NCBI RefSeq assembly: GCF_030816235.1
Contig: NZ_JAUSXT010000001.1
Location: 2,976,001-3,040,000, forward strand
From: Microbacterium sp. W4I4
Lineage (GTDB): Bacteria > Actinomycetota > Actinomycetes > Actinomycetales > Microbacteriaceae
Direction: 5' to 3'
Length of the DNA: 64,000 nucleotides
The position numbers and the translations under genes are program-made. Below, piece after piece: positions 17,418 to 26,407 of this stretch (position 1 is its first letter; each line of letters starts with the position of its first letter). The notes under the pieces are model-generated. The model worked only from the letters and a program-made list of their open reading frames with translations, was not told where the DNA came from and made no database searches.

Positions 17418-17761
17418 TGTTCCGCGTGATCGTCGTCATCCGCCGCAAGGAGGGGATGAGTCGCGAGGAGTTCTTGCGCCACTGGACGCAGGAGCATCCC
17501 GCCTTCGTGCGGAGACTGCCCGGCCTGCGCGGATATCGACAGAGCCCGGCTATCGAGCATCGCAAGGAGTGGCCGTACGACGGCATGGCCGAGCTCTTCT
17601 TCGACTCCGTGGCGGCTGTCGCCCGCGCGTTCGATGGCGTGCCGGCGGCCGAGCTCTTCGCCCACGAGGACGACTTCCTCGAGGATGTCACCTGGTTCAT
17701 CGCCGATGAGCCGGTCGACGTGCCAGTGACGGCTGTCCCGGGCGCCGTGAACGGAGTGTGA
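17417..17761 (+). CDS. EthD-domain (dimeric alpha/beta barrel) protein 1
   Basis: A 114-residue ferredoxin-like barrel protein. MFRVIVVIRRKEGMSREEFL then HWTQEHPAFVRRLPGLRGY matches the EthD family, which is named from an ether-degradation gene cluster and includes small accessory or cyclase-like proteins. It is translationally coupled to the carboxyltransferase (TGATG) and followed at once by a second EthD protein, so it belongs to the pathway. A specific reaction cannot be assigned. The C-terminus (VDVPVTAVPGAVNGV) looks unstructured. Confidence 0.82.
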   Translation: MFRVIVVIRRKEGMSREEFLRHWTQEHPAFVRRLPGLRGYRQSPAIEHRKEWPYDGMAELFFDSVAAVARAFDGVPAAELFAHEDDFLEDVTWFIADEPVDVPVTAVPGAVNGV

Positions 17762-17763
17762 GC

Positions 17764-18396
17764 ATGCCCAAGCGAATCACCTATCTCACCAAGCGCGACG
17801 ATCTCACTCGTGAGCAGTTTCGTGCGCACTGGGCGACACCGCATGCTGCGATCGCCGTCGACCTGCCGGGTGTCGTGTCGTACCGTCAGAACCACGTCGT
17901 GTCGGAGGGCGCTTCTCGGTACGACATCGACGGGATAGTCGAGCTGTGGTTCGCCAGCGACGACGCTGTCGGCGCGGGTCTGGACTCCGACGTCGCCGAC
18001 CGGCTGATCGAAGACGAGCAGAGATTCCTCAGCGGGATCGTGGGAGGCACCGTGCTGTCGGGCGCCCCCACACCGCACTGGCCTTACAAGGTCTGGGTTC
18101 TCGTACGCACCCTCGCACCGTGGGCGGGAGACGGCGTTTCCGTCTGGGTGGACGACACTGCGACGTCGGTCGGCGCGCTGGGCCACGCGGTGAACGTCGC
18201 CGACGATGACGGACCCCGCCTCGTCCGCGAACGGCTTCGTGTGAGCCCCGAACCGCCCCGGGTGAGCGTGTGCTTCGGGTTCGAGAACATTGCCGCGGCG
18301 ACCGGCGCCTGCGACGACATCGCCCGCGCGAGTCGTGACCTCGACGGTGTGATCGATGCGGATGTGCTCCTGGCGGAGGAGCTGGTCATCATCTGA
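17764..18396 (+). CDS. EthD-domain protein 2, longer
   Basis: A 210-residue protein. Residues 1 to about 100 repeat the EthD pattern (RITYLTKRDDLTREQFRAHW then HAAIAVDLPGVVSY), and residues 105-210 form a second half of similar size (WPYKVWVLVRTLAPW then FGFENIAAATGACDDI) that may be a degenerate second barrel domain. ATG 17764 has GGAG 7 bases upstream; GTG 17758 in the same frame is an alternative. It ends the gene run that began at operator site 3. Its role is unknown; the tandem with protein 1 suggests a hetero-oligomer. Confidence 0.75.
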   Translation: MPKRITYLTKRDDLTREQFRAHWATPHAAIAVDLPGVVSYRQNHVVSEGASRYDIDGIVELWFASDDAVGAGLDSDVADRLIEDEQRFLSGIVGGTVLSGAPTPHWPYKVWVLVRTLAPWAGDGVSVWVDDTATSVGALGHAVNVADDDGPRLVRERLRVSPEPPRVSVCFGFENIAAATGACDDIARASRDLDGVIDADVLLAEELVII

Positions 18397-18480
18397 CCGC
18401 TGAAACTGGATATCATCAATACTGAAACCCAATTCCATCGTCGTGCGCGGGTAGGATCGGTACCGGCGCGAGGAGGTTCG

Positions 18481-19257
18481 ATGAAGATCTACGTACTGGT
18501 GAAGGAAGTTCCCGACACCTATGGTGACCGCAAGCTCGATCTCGAGACGGGGTTGGCCGATCGTGCGGCCGGTGATGTGGTGCTCGATGAGATCACTGAG
18601 CGTGCTCTCGAGGTCGCACTGACATTCGCCGACAAGAACGAGGGCACCGAGGTGGTCGCCCTGTCGATGTCGCCCGAGTCCTCGACGGCATCGGTCCGGC
18701 GTTCGTTGGCGATCGGTGCGGGATCTGCCGTGCATGTCGTCGACGAGCAGCTGCGCGGTGCCGACCTCGGCCTCACCGCCGCGACTCTGGCCGCCGCGAT
18801 CCGACGTGGCGAGCCCGATCTGGTGATCACTGGCAATCTCTCCACTGATGGTTCCGGTGGTGTGATCCCGGCGATGCTGGCCGAGCACCTGGGTTTCGCG
18901 CAGGCCACCGCGCTCAGCGCGGTCGAGATCTCCGCGGACGGTGTCTCCGGTACTCGTGCCGCGGATGCCGGGGCGCAGCAGGTGTCGGCATCGTTCCCGG
19001 CGGTGATCTCGATCACTGAGGCTCTGCCCGATGCGCGTTTCCCGAACTTCAAGGGCATCATGGCCGCGAAGAAGAAGCCCCTCGAGGTGCTCTCGCTCGC
19101 CGATCTCGGCGTCTCCGCCGACCCGGCCGAGGCCCCGCACACGATCATGACGACGGTGTCCGAGAAGCCGCCGCGCGCCGCCGGTGTGAAGATCACCGAC
19201 GAGGGCGATGCGGCAGCTCAGCTCGTCGAATTCCTCGCGCAGAACAGGCTGGTGTGA
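18481..19257 (+). CDS. etfB: Electron transfer flavoprotein, beta subunit
   Basis: A 258-residue subunit that binds AMP and, with EtfA, accepts electrons from acyl-CoA dehydrogenases. The opening [19 protein letters not shown] and the motifs [23 protein letters not shown] and [20 protein letters not shown] are typical, as is the conserved C-terminal [20 protein letters not shown] recognition loop region. GAGGAGG precedes ATG 18481. No copy of the TetR-type repeat lies in the 84-base gap upstream, so it is probably not in that regulon. It could still serve the dehydrogenase encoded at 5694. Confidence 0.95.
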   Translation: MKIYVLVKEVPDTYGDRKLDLETGLADRAAGDVVLDEITERALEVALTFADKNEGTEVVALSMSPESSTASVRRSLAIGAGSAVHVVDEQLRGADLGLTAATLAAAIRRGEPDLVITGNLSTDGSGGVIPAMLAEHLGFAQATALSAVEISADGVSGTRAADAGAQQVSASFPAVISITEALPDARFPNFKGIMAAKKKPLEVLSLADLGVSADPAEAPHTIMTTVSEKPPRAAGVKITDEGDAAAQLVEFLAQNRLV

Positions 19258-19259
19258 GC

Positions 19260-20243
19260 ATGGCTGGTGCAAACGGGGGCTACCCCGAGAACTCGATCCT
19301 CGTCGTCGCCGATCTCGGCCCTGACGGGGAGATTCTGACCAGTACTGCCGGGCTCATCGGCGCGGCAGCTGCGATCGGATCACCGGTCGCGCTCCTCGTC
19401 GGAGGGCTGCCTGCCGCGGCCAAAGCCGCCTCGGCGATGGGCGCGGAGGTCGTGCTCACGGCCCCCGGCGACGCGGGCTCGCTGACTGTGCCCTCTGTCG
19501 ACGCGCTGCAGGCCGCGTATGAGCGGGTGCGTCCCGATGCGGTCCTGCTCTCGAACTCGATTGCCGGACGCGACATCGCAGGCCGTTTCGCCGTGCGCGC
19601 CAAGCTCGCCCTCTCGGTCGATGCGATCGGTGTCTCGCGCGACGAGGAGGGTGTCGTCGCCCACCACTCCGTATACGGCGGGGCGTACCTCACGCAGTCG
19701 GCGCCCACGTTCGGCGCACCCGTGATCACGGTGCGCATCGGCGCGATCGATGCGCGAGCAGATGCTGCCACCGAGGTCATCGAGGAGTTGGCGGTCACGG
19801 CATCCGGTGCCGTCGCCGCGACCGCCGGCGAGATCGCGGCGGTCGAGAAGACCTCTTCGCGTCCCGAGCTGCGCGGTGCGGCGAAGGTCGTCTCGGGTGG
19901 TCGCGGACTGGGCTCGAAGGAGCAGTTCGCGCTCGTCGAGCAGCTCGCGGATGCGTTGGGTGCCGCGGTTGGCGCCTCGCGTGCAGCCGTCGACGCCGGA
20001 TACATCCCCTACGCGCATCAGGTCGGTCAGACCGGTGTCTCGGTGTCGCCGCAGTTGTACATCGCGCTGGGCATCTCGGGTGCGATCCAGCATCGTGCCG
20101 GTATGCAGACCGCCAAGACGATCGTCGCGATCAACAAGGACGGCGAGGCGCCGATCTTCGACGTCGCCGACTTCGGCATCGTCGGTGACGTGTTCACCAT
20201 CGTGCCGCAGCTGATCGAGGCGATCGAAGCCCGGAAGAAGTAG
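19260..20243 (+). CDS. etfA: Electron transfer flavoprotein, alpha subunit
   Basis: A 327-residue FAD-binding partner of EtfB. The C-terminal FAD domain is well preserved: [40 protein letters not shown], then [17 protein letters not shown] and [15 protein letters not shown]. The start region is ambiguous; GTG 19254 overlaps the etfB stop and ATG 19260 follows two codons later. Translational coupling with etfB is clear. The stop is 2 bases before the cytochrome b gene, which points to one transcription unit and a shared electron-transfer role. Confidence 0.95.
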   Translation: MAGANGGYPENSILVVADLGPDGEILTSTAGLIGAAAAIGSPVALLVGGLPAAAKAASAMGAEVVLTAPGDAGSLTVPSVDALQAAYERVRPDAVLLSNSIAGRDIAGRFAVRAKLALSVDAIGVSRDEEGVVAHHSVYGGAYLTQSAPTFGAPVITVRIGAIDARADAATEVIEELAVTASGAVAATAGEIAAVEKTSSRPELRGAAKVVSGGRGLGSKEQFALVEQLADALGAAVGASRAAVDAGYIPYAHQVGQTGVSVSPQLYIALGISGAIQHRAGMQTAKTIVAINKDGEAPIFDVADFGIVGDVFTIVPQLIEAIEARKK

Positions 20244-20245
20244 CC

Positions 20246-22018
20246 ATGGCCACCAGGATGCTGCGCCGCGGCCTGCCGCGGGTGAAGGGCGGCGAGGCCT
20301 GGCCTCCCGCCATCGAGATCGATGGCACCGTCGTGCTTGCTGCCGCGTCGGACGCTGCGGCGTCGAGTGCACGGGATCTCGCCGAGAGCACGGGTACGTC
20401 GCGCGAGGAAGCTGTGCGGTCGGCGACGTCCCGTGCTGTCGACGAAACGGCCGGTGCGGTGGCGGAGGCTCCCGCGGTGCAGGACACCGTTGCGCCCGTG
20501 GCCGCGGCGTCCGCGCCCGCGGCATCCGGGACGGCACTGCGCCGTGGACTTCCCCGCGTCGCCGGCGGAGACCCCTGGCCTCCCGCTTCCGCTTCCGCTT
20601 CCGCTTCCGCTTCCGCTCCTGCGGCGGCGCCGAGTGCACGGGATCTCGCCGAGAGCACGGGCACTTCACGTGAAGAAGCCGTGCCATCGGCGACGTCCCG
20701 TGCTGTCGACGCTCAGCCGGTGGCTGCACCCACTGCGGCCCCCGCAGCCCCAGCAGTTGCCGCTGCCGCAACCGCGGACGGCGTCGCGCTGCGGCGCGGG
20801 CTGCCGCGTGCGGCCGGCGGTGACCCGTGGCCTCCTGCCGGCACGTCCCGCGTTAGCGCCGCACCCGCGGCATCCGCTGTGCCCGAGCCCACCGTGCTCG
20901 AGACTGCACCCGCGGTCGCGACTCCCGCCGCCCAGGCGGGACCGGCGCCCGCCGCCGCATCGACCACGGTCGCGGTGGCATCCGCCCTTCGACAGGCTCA
21001 GGGGCCCAGCCCGGATGTCTCCACGCCGCTGCCGTTCGCGCGCACCGTCTGGCAGGGCACGACCCCGCGCCACGCGGCCGAGCCGGAGCGCGAGCCGTCG
21101 CGGTTGCGTCCGCCGTGGCCGCAGGCCATCGGCGGGCTGCTGGGCCTGGCCGCTCTGGGGCTGATCGCCGTCGCCGGCGTGTTCCTGATCCGCGCGTTCC
21201 TCAGCCTGTCGTTCATGCAGGACTTCCTGACGACCTACCCGGGCGAGTACCACCCGGCCGTCGACGTGAACCCCGGGTTTGCGCCGTGGGTGGGCTGGCA
21301 GCATTTCTTCAACATGTTCCTGATGGTGCTGATCATCCGCTCGGGTCTGCGGGTGCGGTCCGAGAAGCGGCCGACCGCATTCTGGACGGCCCGCGGCAAG
21401 GCCAAGACCAAGATCAGTCTCACGCTGTGGTTCCACCAGTCGCTGGATCTGCTGTGGATCATCAACGGCGTCATCTTCGTCGTGCTGATCATCACCACCG
21501 GCCACTGGGCGCGCATCGTGCCCACCAGCTGGGAGGTGTTCCCGAACGCACTGTCGGCGGGTCTGCAGTACGTCTCCTTCGACTGGCCGCTCGACAACGG
21601 CTGGGTGAATTACAACAGCCTGCAGCAGCTGGCCTACTTCACGACCGTGTTCCTCGCCGCCCCGCTGGCGGTGGTGACCGGGTTCCGGATGTCGGGGCTG
21701 TGGCCGACGAAGGCCGAGAAGCTGTCGAAGGCGTACCCGGTCGAATGGGCGCGGGCTCTGCACTTCCCGACCATGCTCTACTTCGTCGCGTTCATCATCG
21801 TGCACGTCGCGCTCGTGTTCCTCACCGGGGCGCTGCGCAACCTGAACCACATGTTCGCCTCGCTCGGCTCGGTCGACGGCGTGCAGTACGCCGCGAACTG
21901 GACCGGCTTCGGGATCTTCGTCCTCGCCATGATCGTGATCGCGGGCGGCTGGTTCGCCGCACGCCCACTCGTCCTCGCCCCCATCGCGAAACTGTTCGGG
22001 CAGGTCTCCGGGCGCTGA
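20246..22018 (+). CDS. Cytochrome b561/FdhI-type membrane protein with repeat-rich N-terminal tail
   Basis: A 590-residue protein. Residues 1 to about 285 are low-complexity Ala/Pro/Ser sequence containing three copies of a short motif, [16 protein letters not shown] (residues 6-21, 98-113, 182-197), and two copies of an [16 protein letters not shown] segment. From about residue 290 it is a membrane domain with about five helices. Four well-placed histidines (H353 in [10 protein letters not shown]397 in LWFHQSLD, H506 in ALHFPTM, H520 in IIVHVALV) look like axial ligands of two b hemes, as in formate dehydrogenase gamma or b561-type proteins. It follows etfA by 2 bases. I infer it takes electrons from ETF to menaquinone; this is not established. 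A classical ETF-quinone oxidoreductase gene is absent from the window. Confidence 0.8.
   Translation: MATRMLRRGLPRVKGGEAWPPAIEIDGTVVLAAASDAAASSARDLAESTGTSREEAVRSATSRAVDETAGAVAEAPAVQDTVAPVAAASAPAASGTALRRGLPRVAGGDPWPPASASASASASAPAAAPSARDLAESTGTSREEAVPSATSRAVDAQPVAAPTAAPAAPAVAAAATADGVALRRGLPRAAGGDPWPPAGTSRVSAAPAASAVPEPTVLETAPAVATPAAQAGPAPAAASTTVAVASALRQAQGPSPDVSTPLPFARTVWQGTTPRHAAEPEREPSRLRPPWPQAIGGLLGLAALGLIAVAGVFLIRAFLSLSFMQDFLTTYPGEYHPAVDVNPGFAPWVGWQHFFNMFLMVLIIRSGLRVRSEKRPTAFWTARGKAKTKISLTLWFHQSLDLLWIINGVIFVVLIITTGHWARIVPTSWEVFPNALSAGLQYVSFDWPLDNGWVNYNSLQQLAYFTTVFLAAPLAVVTGFRMSGLWPTKAEKLSKAYPVEWARALHFPTMLYFVAFIIVHVALVFLTGALRNLNHMFASLGSVDGVQYAANWTGFGIFVLAMIVIAGGWFAARPLVLAPIAKLFGQVSGR
20365..20443 (+). 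repeat. 79-bp direct repeat, copy 1, inside the cytochrome b gene
   Basis: This segment and 20632-20710 are near-identical 79-bp copies in the same reading frame, both encoding [16 protein letters not shown] and a following A-SRAVD stretch. Silent differences have accumulated, so the duplication is not brand new. Confidence 0.85.
20585..20614 (+). repeat. Hexanucleotide tandem repeat (GCTTCC x5)
   Basis: Five consecutive GCTTCC units encode an Ala-Ser run within the disordered tail of the cytochrome b protein. Slippage here would change linker length by two residues at a time without shifting the frame. Confidence 0.9.
20632..20710 (+). repeat. 79-bp direct repeat, copy 2, inside the cytochrome b gene
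   Basis: Second copy of the 20365-20443 repeat, 267 bp downstream and in the same frame. The spacing keeps one LRRGLPR-WPP motif before each copy, so the larger unit (motif plus helix segment) seems to have been duplicated. Confidence 0.85.
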
Positions 22019-22149
22019 GCGGCCGGTCTTTCCGTTTCGGCAAGAACCTCGAATGTTGAGACGTCACGGAGCGGAGATCGTGGCGATCCTTCGCACCCGG
22101 TCAGTAGTCTGAGCGAGGCCGGCACGGATGCCGGGATGGAAGGATCGCG

Positions 22150-23688
22150 ATGACGCAGATCGGAATCGTACGGGAAGGGCCGGATGAGGCGCGGGTCGCC
22201 GCGACCCCGGCCACCGTGCAGACCCTGGTGAAGCTCGGCTATGAAGTGGCCGTGGAAGAGGGCGCTGGAGCGCGCTCGTCGTACCCCGATGAGGAATACC
22301 GGCAGGCGGGTGCGCAACTGGTCCCGAGGGCGGATGCCTGGGCCAGCACGGTCGTGCTGAAGGTGATTCCGCCGACGGATGCCGAGATCGCCGCGCTGTC
22401 GGACGGGGCGACCCTCATCGCCCTGCTGTCTCCGGCGCTGCGGCCCGACCTGGTCGAGAAGCTCGCGCAGCGCGGCATCACCGCCCTGGCACTGGACGCC
22501 GTGCCGCGTATCTCGCGGGCGCAGTCCATGGACGTGCTCAGCTCGATGGCGAACATCGCGGGATACCGTGCCGTGGTCGAGGCCGCCAATGAGTTCGGAC
22601 GCTTCTTCACCGGGCAGGTGACGGCTGCGGGCAAGGTTCCACCGGCCAAGGTGCTCATCGCCGGCGCCGGTGTCGCTGGCCTCGCCGCGATCGGTGCGGC
22701 TTCCAGCCTCGGTGCCATCGTGCGCGCCACCGACCCGCGCGCGGAGGTGGCCGACCAGGTGCATTCCGTCGGCGGCACATATCTGCCCGTCGACGTCGAG
22801 GTCGCGGCATCCTCCGACGGCTATGCCAAGGTCACCAGTGCGGACTACGACCGCAGGGCTGCGGAGATCTACTCCGAGCAGGCCGCGGATGTCGACATCA
22901 TCATCACCACCGCGCTCATCCCCGGGCGCCCGGCGCCCCGGCTGATCACGGCATCCGACGTCGCGGCCATGAAGCCCGGCAGCGTGATCGTCGACATGGC
23001 GGCAGCTCAGGGCGGCAACGTCGAGGGCTCGGTCGCGGGGGAGCGGGTGGTCAGCGCCAACGGGGTGATCATCCTCGGCTACACCGACCTCGCCTCGCGG
23101 CTGGCGGCACAGGCTTCGCAGCTGTACGGCACGAACGTCGCCAACCTCGTCGCACTGCTGACGCCCGAGAAAGACGGGGTGCTCACGATCGACTTCGACG
23201 ATGTCGTTCAGCGCTCCGTCACCGTCGTGCGCGACGGCGAGGTCACCTGGCCGCCGCCGGCCGTGCAGGTCGCGGCCGCGCCACCGGCATCCGCACCCGT
23301 CGCTGTCGTGCCCGTCGCGGCGAAGCAGCCGATGTCGACGGCCAGGAAGGTCGGCCTGATCGTCGTCGGCATCGCCGCGCTGTTCCTGGTCAACCTCTTC
23401 GCGCCCGCTCCGCTGCCCGAGCACTTCACCGTGCTGATGCTGTCGGTCGTGATCGGCTTCTACGTGATCGGCAAGGTGCACCACGCGCTGCACACGCCGC
23501 TCATGTCGGTGACCAACGCCATCTCCGGCGTGATCATCGTCGGCGCGATGCTGCAGATCACCGACGCGAACCCGCTCGTGCAGGTGATCGCGGCGGTCGC
23601 GGTGCTCCTGGCCAGCATCAACATCTTCGGAGGCTTCGCGGTGACCCGCCGAATGCTCAGCATGTTCACGAAAGGCGGCCGCAAGTGA
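22150..23688 (+). CDS. pntA: NAD(P) transhydrogenase, alpha subunit
   Basis: A 512-residue alpha subunit. It opens [20 protein letters not shown], carries the NAD(H)-binding loop [19 protein letters not shown] (about 171-189) and ends with about four membrane helices (about 395-500, for example [20 protein letters not shown]). So the cytosolic domain I and the membrane part are in one chain, as in the E. coli-type PntA rather than split PntAA/PntAB. The enzyme moves hydride between NADH and NADP+ using the proton gradient. GGAAGG precedes the ATG. The stop overlaps pntB (GTGA). Confidence 0.95.
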   Translation: MTQIGIVREGPDEARVAATPATVQTLVKLGYEVAVEEGAGARSSYPDEEYRQAGAQLVPRADAWASTVVLKVIPPTDAEIAALSDGATLIALLSPALRPDLVEKLAQRGITALALDAVPRISRAQSMDVLSSMANIAGYRAVVEAANEFGRFFTGQVTAAGKVPPAKVLIAGAGVAGLAAIGAASSLGAIVRATDPRAEVADQVHSVGGTYLPVDVEVAASSDGYAKVTSADYDRRAAEIYSEQAADVDIIITTALIPGRPAPRLITASDVAAMKPGSVIVDMAAAQGGNVEGSVAGERVVSANGVIILGYTDLASRLAAQASQLYGTNVANLVALLTPEKDGVLTIDFDDVVQRSVTVVRDGEVTWPPPAVQVAAAPPASAPVAVVPVAAKQPMSTARKVGLIVVGIAALFLVNLFAPAPLPEHFTVLMLSVVIGFYVIGKVHHALHTPLMSVTNAISGVIIVGAMLQITDANPLVQVIAAVAVLLASINIFGGFAVTRRMLSMFTKGGRK

Positions 23689-25085
23689 GCGTCGACGCAC
23701 TCGCCGGGGCCGCGTACATCGTCGCCGCGCTGCTGTTCATCCTGAGCCTCGCCGGGCTCAGCCGCCACGAATCCGCCCGTGCGGGCGTGATCTACGGCAT
23801 GGTCGGCATGGCCATCGCGCTGCTGTCCACCCTGACCCTGACCCTCGCGGATGCCTGGGGCGCAGCCGGCTCGACGTTCGGACTCATCCTGCTCGGCGTC
23901 GGGGTGCTGATCGGCGCCGCGATCGGTCTGTGGCGGGCCCGGGTCGTGCAGATGACCGAGATGCCCGAGCTGATCGCCCTGCTGCACAGCTTCGTCGGAC
24001 TCGCCGCCGTGCTGGTCGGCTGGAACGGTCACCTCGCCCACGCTCCGATCGCGGCCGAGCTGGTCGGAATCCACAACGCCGAGGTCTTCATCGGCGTCTT
24101 CATCGGCGGTGTGACCTTCACCGGCTCGATCGTGGCGTACCTGAAGCTGTCGGCGAAGATGTCCTCGCGTCCGCTCGTGCTGCCTGGCAAGAACGTGCTG
24201 AACGTCGGCGCGCTGGTGGCGTTCGTCGCCCTCACCGTGTGGTTCGTGGCCGACCAGCAGCTCTGGCTGCTGATCGCCGTGACCGTGCTGTCGTTCGCGC
24301 TCGGCTGGCACCTGGTGGCATCCATCGGCGGCGGCGACATGCCCGTGGTCGTCTCGATGCTCAACAGCTACTCCGGCTGGGCGGCCGCCGCGGCCGGCTT
24401 CCTGCTGAACAACGACCTGCTGATCGTGACCGGTGCGCTGGTGGGATCCTCGGGTGCGTACCTGTCGTACATCATGTGCAAGGCGATGAACCGGTCCTTC
24501 CTGTCGGTGATCGCCGGCGGCTTCGGCATCGTCGCATCCTCGTCGGGCGATGAGGAGATGGGCGAGTACCGCGAGACGACGGCGGATGCTGTCGCCACCC
24601 GCCTCGCCGAGGCGCAGAGCGTGATCATCACGCCGGGCTACGGCATGGCCGTGGCGCAGGCGCAGTACCCCGTCGCCGACCTGGTCTCCCGGCTCCGCGA
24701 TCGAGGGGTCGATGTGCGCTTCGGCATCCATCCGGTCGCAGGGCGCCTGCCCGGGCACATGAATGTGCTGTTGGCCGAGGCTAAGGTGCCGTACGACATC
24801 GTGCTCGGCATGGACGAGATCAACGACGACTTCGCATCCACGAGCGTCGTGCTGGTGATCGGGGCGAACGACACCGTGAACCCCGCGGCAGCGGAGGACC
24901 CCGGCAGCCCCATCGCGGGGATGCCGGTGCTGCACGTCTGGGATGCCGAGAACGTCATCGTGTTCAAGCGCTCGATGGCCGCCGGTTACGCGGGCGTGCA
25001 GAACCCGCTGTTCTTCCGCGAGAACACGCAGATGCTGTTCGGGGATGCCAAGGAGCGCGTCGAGGACATCGTGCACGCGCTCTGA
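23685..25085 (+). CDS. pntB: NAD(P) transhydrogenase, beta subunit
   Basis: A 466-residue partner of PntA. About nine membrane helices occupy the first 260 residues, including the conserved [17 protein letters not shown] and [20 protein letters not shown]. The C-terminal NADP(H)-binding domain shows [35 protein letters not shown] and DETNDDF-like [23 protein letters not shown] 23685 overlaps the pntA stop. It supplies NADPH for biosynthesis or stress defence. Confidence 0.95.
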   Translation: MSVDALAGAAYIVAALLFILSLAGLSRHESARAGVIYGMVGMAIALLSTLTLTLADAWGAAGSTFGLILLGVGVLIGAAIGLWRARVVQMTEMPELIALLHSFVGLAAVLVGWNGHLAHAPIAAELVGIHNAEVFIGVFIGGVTFTGSIVAYLKLSAKMSSRPLVLPGKNVLNVGALVAFVALTVWFVADQQLWLLIAVTVLSFALGWHLVASIGGGDMPVVVSMLNSYSGWAAAAAGFLLNNDLLIVTGALVGSSGAYLSYIMCKAMNRSFLSVIAGGFGIVASSSGDEEMGEYRETTADAVATRLAEAQSVIITPGYGMAVAQAQYPVADLVSRLRDRGVDVRFGIHPVAGRLPGHMNVLLAEAKVPYDIVLGMDEINDDFASTSVVLVIGANDTVNPAAAEDPGSPIAGMPVLHVWDAENVIVFKRSMAAGYAGVQNPLFFRENTQMLFGDAKERVEDIVHAL

Positions 25086-25095
25086 CCCACGCAGA

Positions 25096-25166
25096 AGCCC
25101 GTCTATTTGTGCCGTACGCACGCTCCGGATGCCGGAAACCGTGCGTTACGCACAAACAGACGGGCT
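25096..25166. terminator. Long bidirectional hairpin between pntB and GNAT genes
   Basis: Outer arms 25096-25122 and 25140-25166 are mostly complementary, and a smaller TCCGG-ATG-CCGGA hairpin fills the apex (25124-25136). It lies between convergent genes, so it should work as a two-way terminator. Its outer ends (AGCCCGTCTAT and ACGGGCTCT) recur in a second hairpin at 55198-55268. Confidence 0.75.
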
Positions 25167-25176
25167 CTGTGGTGTC

Positions 25177-25683
25177 TCAGCGGACGAAGCGGACCTCGGT
25201 CAGAGTCTCTCCGAGGAACGGCTCGGTGTGGCTGGCGCCGTCCAGGGCGAAGCCGTTGCGCACGTAGAAGCGGTGCGCGCGCGGGTTGTCCTCGGCGACC
25301 CACAGGTACACCGGCTCGCCGGCGTCGACGGCGGCATCGAACAGCTGCTGGCCGAGACCCGTGCCCTGGTACTGCGCCAGCAGATAGATGAAGTACAGCT
25401 CGCGCAGCGACGGGGCGTCCTTGTCGCGGGCAGGACCCGAGCCGACGAAGCCGACGATCTCGCCGTCGACGAGAGCCGCGCTCATACGGAAGTCCTCGCC
25501 CTGATGAGCCCAGTTGGTCCACAGCTCGGCCATGCGGCGGGGCGAGATCCGCTCGAGTGCGGCCTTGCTGATCAGGTGGTCGTAGGTCTCGTGCCACGTC
25601 TGCGCGTGCACGCGACCCAGAGCCTCCGCGTCCACATCGCGGACCGGACGAACGATGATGTCAGGCTGGGCTTCGGCGCTCAT
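25177..25683 (-). CDS. GNAT family N-acetyltransferase
   Basis: A 168-residue acetyl-CoA-dependent acetyltransferase. It has IIVRPVRDVDAEALGRVHAQ at the start, the central strand LRELYFIYLLAQYQGTGLGQ containing the acetyl-CoA pyrophosphate loop (QYQGTGLGQ), and VAEDNPRAHRFYVRNGFALD near the C-terminus. The acceptor substrate is not predictable. It is a single minus-strand gene convergent with pntB, apparently monocistronic. Confidence 0.88.
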   Translation of the reverse strand: MSAEAQPDIIVRPVRDVDAEALGRVHAQTWHETYDHLISKAALERISPRRMAELWTNWAHQGEDFRMSAALVDGEIVGFVGSGPARDKDAPSLRELYFIYLLAQYQGTGLGQQLFDAAVDAGEPVYLWVAEDNPRAHRFYVRNGFALDGASHTEPFLGETLTEVRFVR

Positions 25684-25802
25684 GCCGCGACTCTACGCGC
25701 GCTGGCGCGACAGGTGAAATCGACGGACGACGCATGACGGCGTCTGTAGCATCCTGCCAACGAACTTGGGGGATCCGTCGAGGATCACTACTATCGGCGG
25801 TT

Positions 25803-26363
25803 GTGAATGTGATCTGGCGCACCCTCCTCGTGATCTTCCGTGCCCGCCTCCGGAATCGCCGAGGGCGCCGTATGGATGTCACCGACATCGGCCGCATCCG
25901 ACTCACCACCCTCCCCACGGATCTCGACATCCTGCGGCACATGAACAATGGCCGCTACCTGTCGCTGTTCGACCTCGGACGCTGGGACCTGCTCATCCGC
26001 ACCGGGCTGTTCGATGTCATGAAGGATCGCGGCTGGTACGCCGTCGTCTCCAGCGAGACGGTCACGTTCCGCAAGTCACTGCAGCTCTGGCAGCGCTTCG
26101 ACATCGAATCGCGTTTCATCGGGCACGATGACAGGGCACTCTTCCTCGAGCATCGCGCGGTCGTCGACGGCGAGGTCTACGCCCGCGTCATCATGCGGGC
26201 ACGGATGCTGCGCCGCAACGGCGGACTCGTCCATCACGATGAACTGTTCGCCACCGTCGGCCGGCCGGAGGGCGTGCCCGAGATCGACGACTGGATCCAC
26301 GACTGGGTGTCCGCATCCGCCCTGCCGTCGACCCGGGTGCCCGCCCCCAGCGTCTGGAGCTGA
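25803..26363 (+). CDS. Hot-dog fold acyl-CoA thioesterase family protein
   Basis: A 186-residue 4HBT-like protein. DILRHMNNGRYLSLFDLGRW is the typical catalytic-loop region of this thioesterase subfamily (D-x3-HMNN-x-Y). It starts with a short hydrophobic segment (VIWRTLLVIFRARLR) often seen at the N-terminus of homologues. GTG 25803 is favoured because the protein then begins at that segment; the open frame reaches back to 25734. It hydrolyses or binds acyl-CoA or acyl-carrier thioesters. No functional partner is evident beside it. Confidence 0.82.
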   Translation: MNVIWRTLLVIFRARLRNRRGRRMDVTDIGRIRLTTLPTDLDILRHMNNGRYLSLFDLGRWDLLIRTGLFDVMKDRGWYAVVSSETVTFRKSLQLWQRFDIESRFIGHDDRALFLEHRAVVDGEVYARVIMRARMLRRNGGLVHHDELFATVGRPEGVPEIDDWIHDWVSASALPSTRVPAPSVWS

Positions 26364-26407
26364 GCGGCCCCGCCCCCTAGGCTGGATGCGTTCGCAAGGG
26401 GGACCAC

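Noticed and set aside
20585..20614. Regular GCTTCC units considered as the edge of a CRISPR or other array
   Set aside because: They are six-base tandem codon pairs inside a coding frame with no spacers and no cas genes nearby.
22019..22149. Possible riboswitch or attenuator before pntA
   Set aside because: Only one small hairpin (CCGGCACGGATGCCGG) is visible and no known riboswitch core could be recognised.
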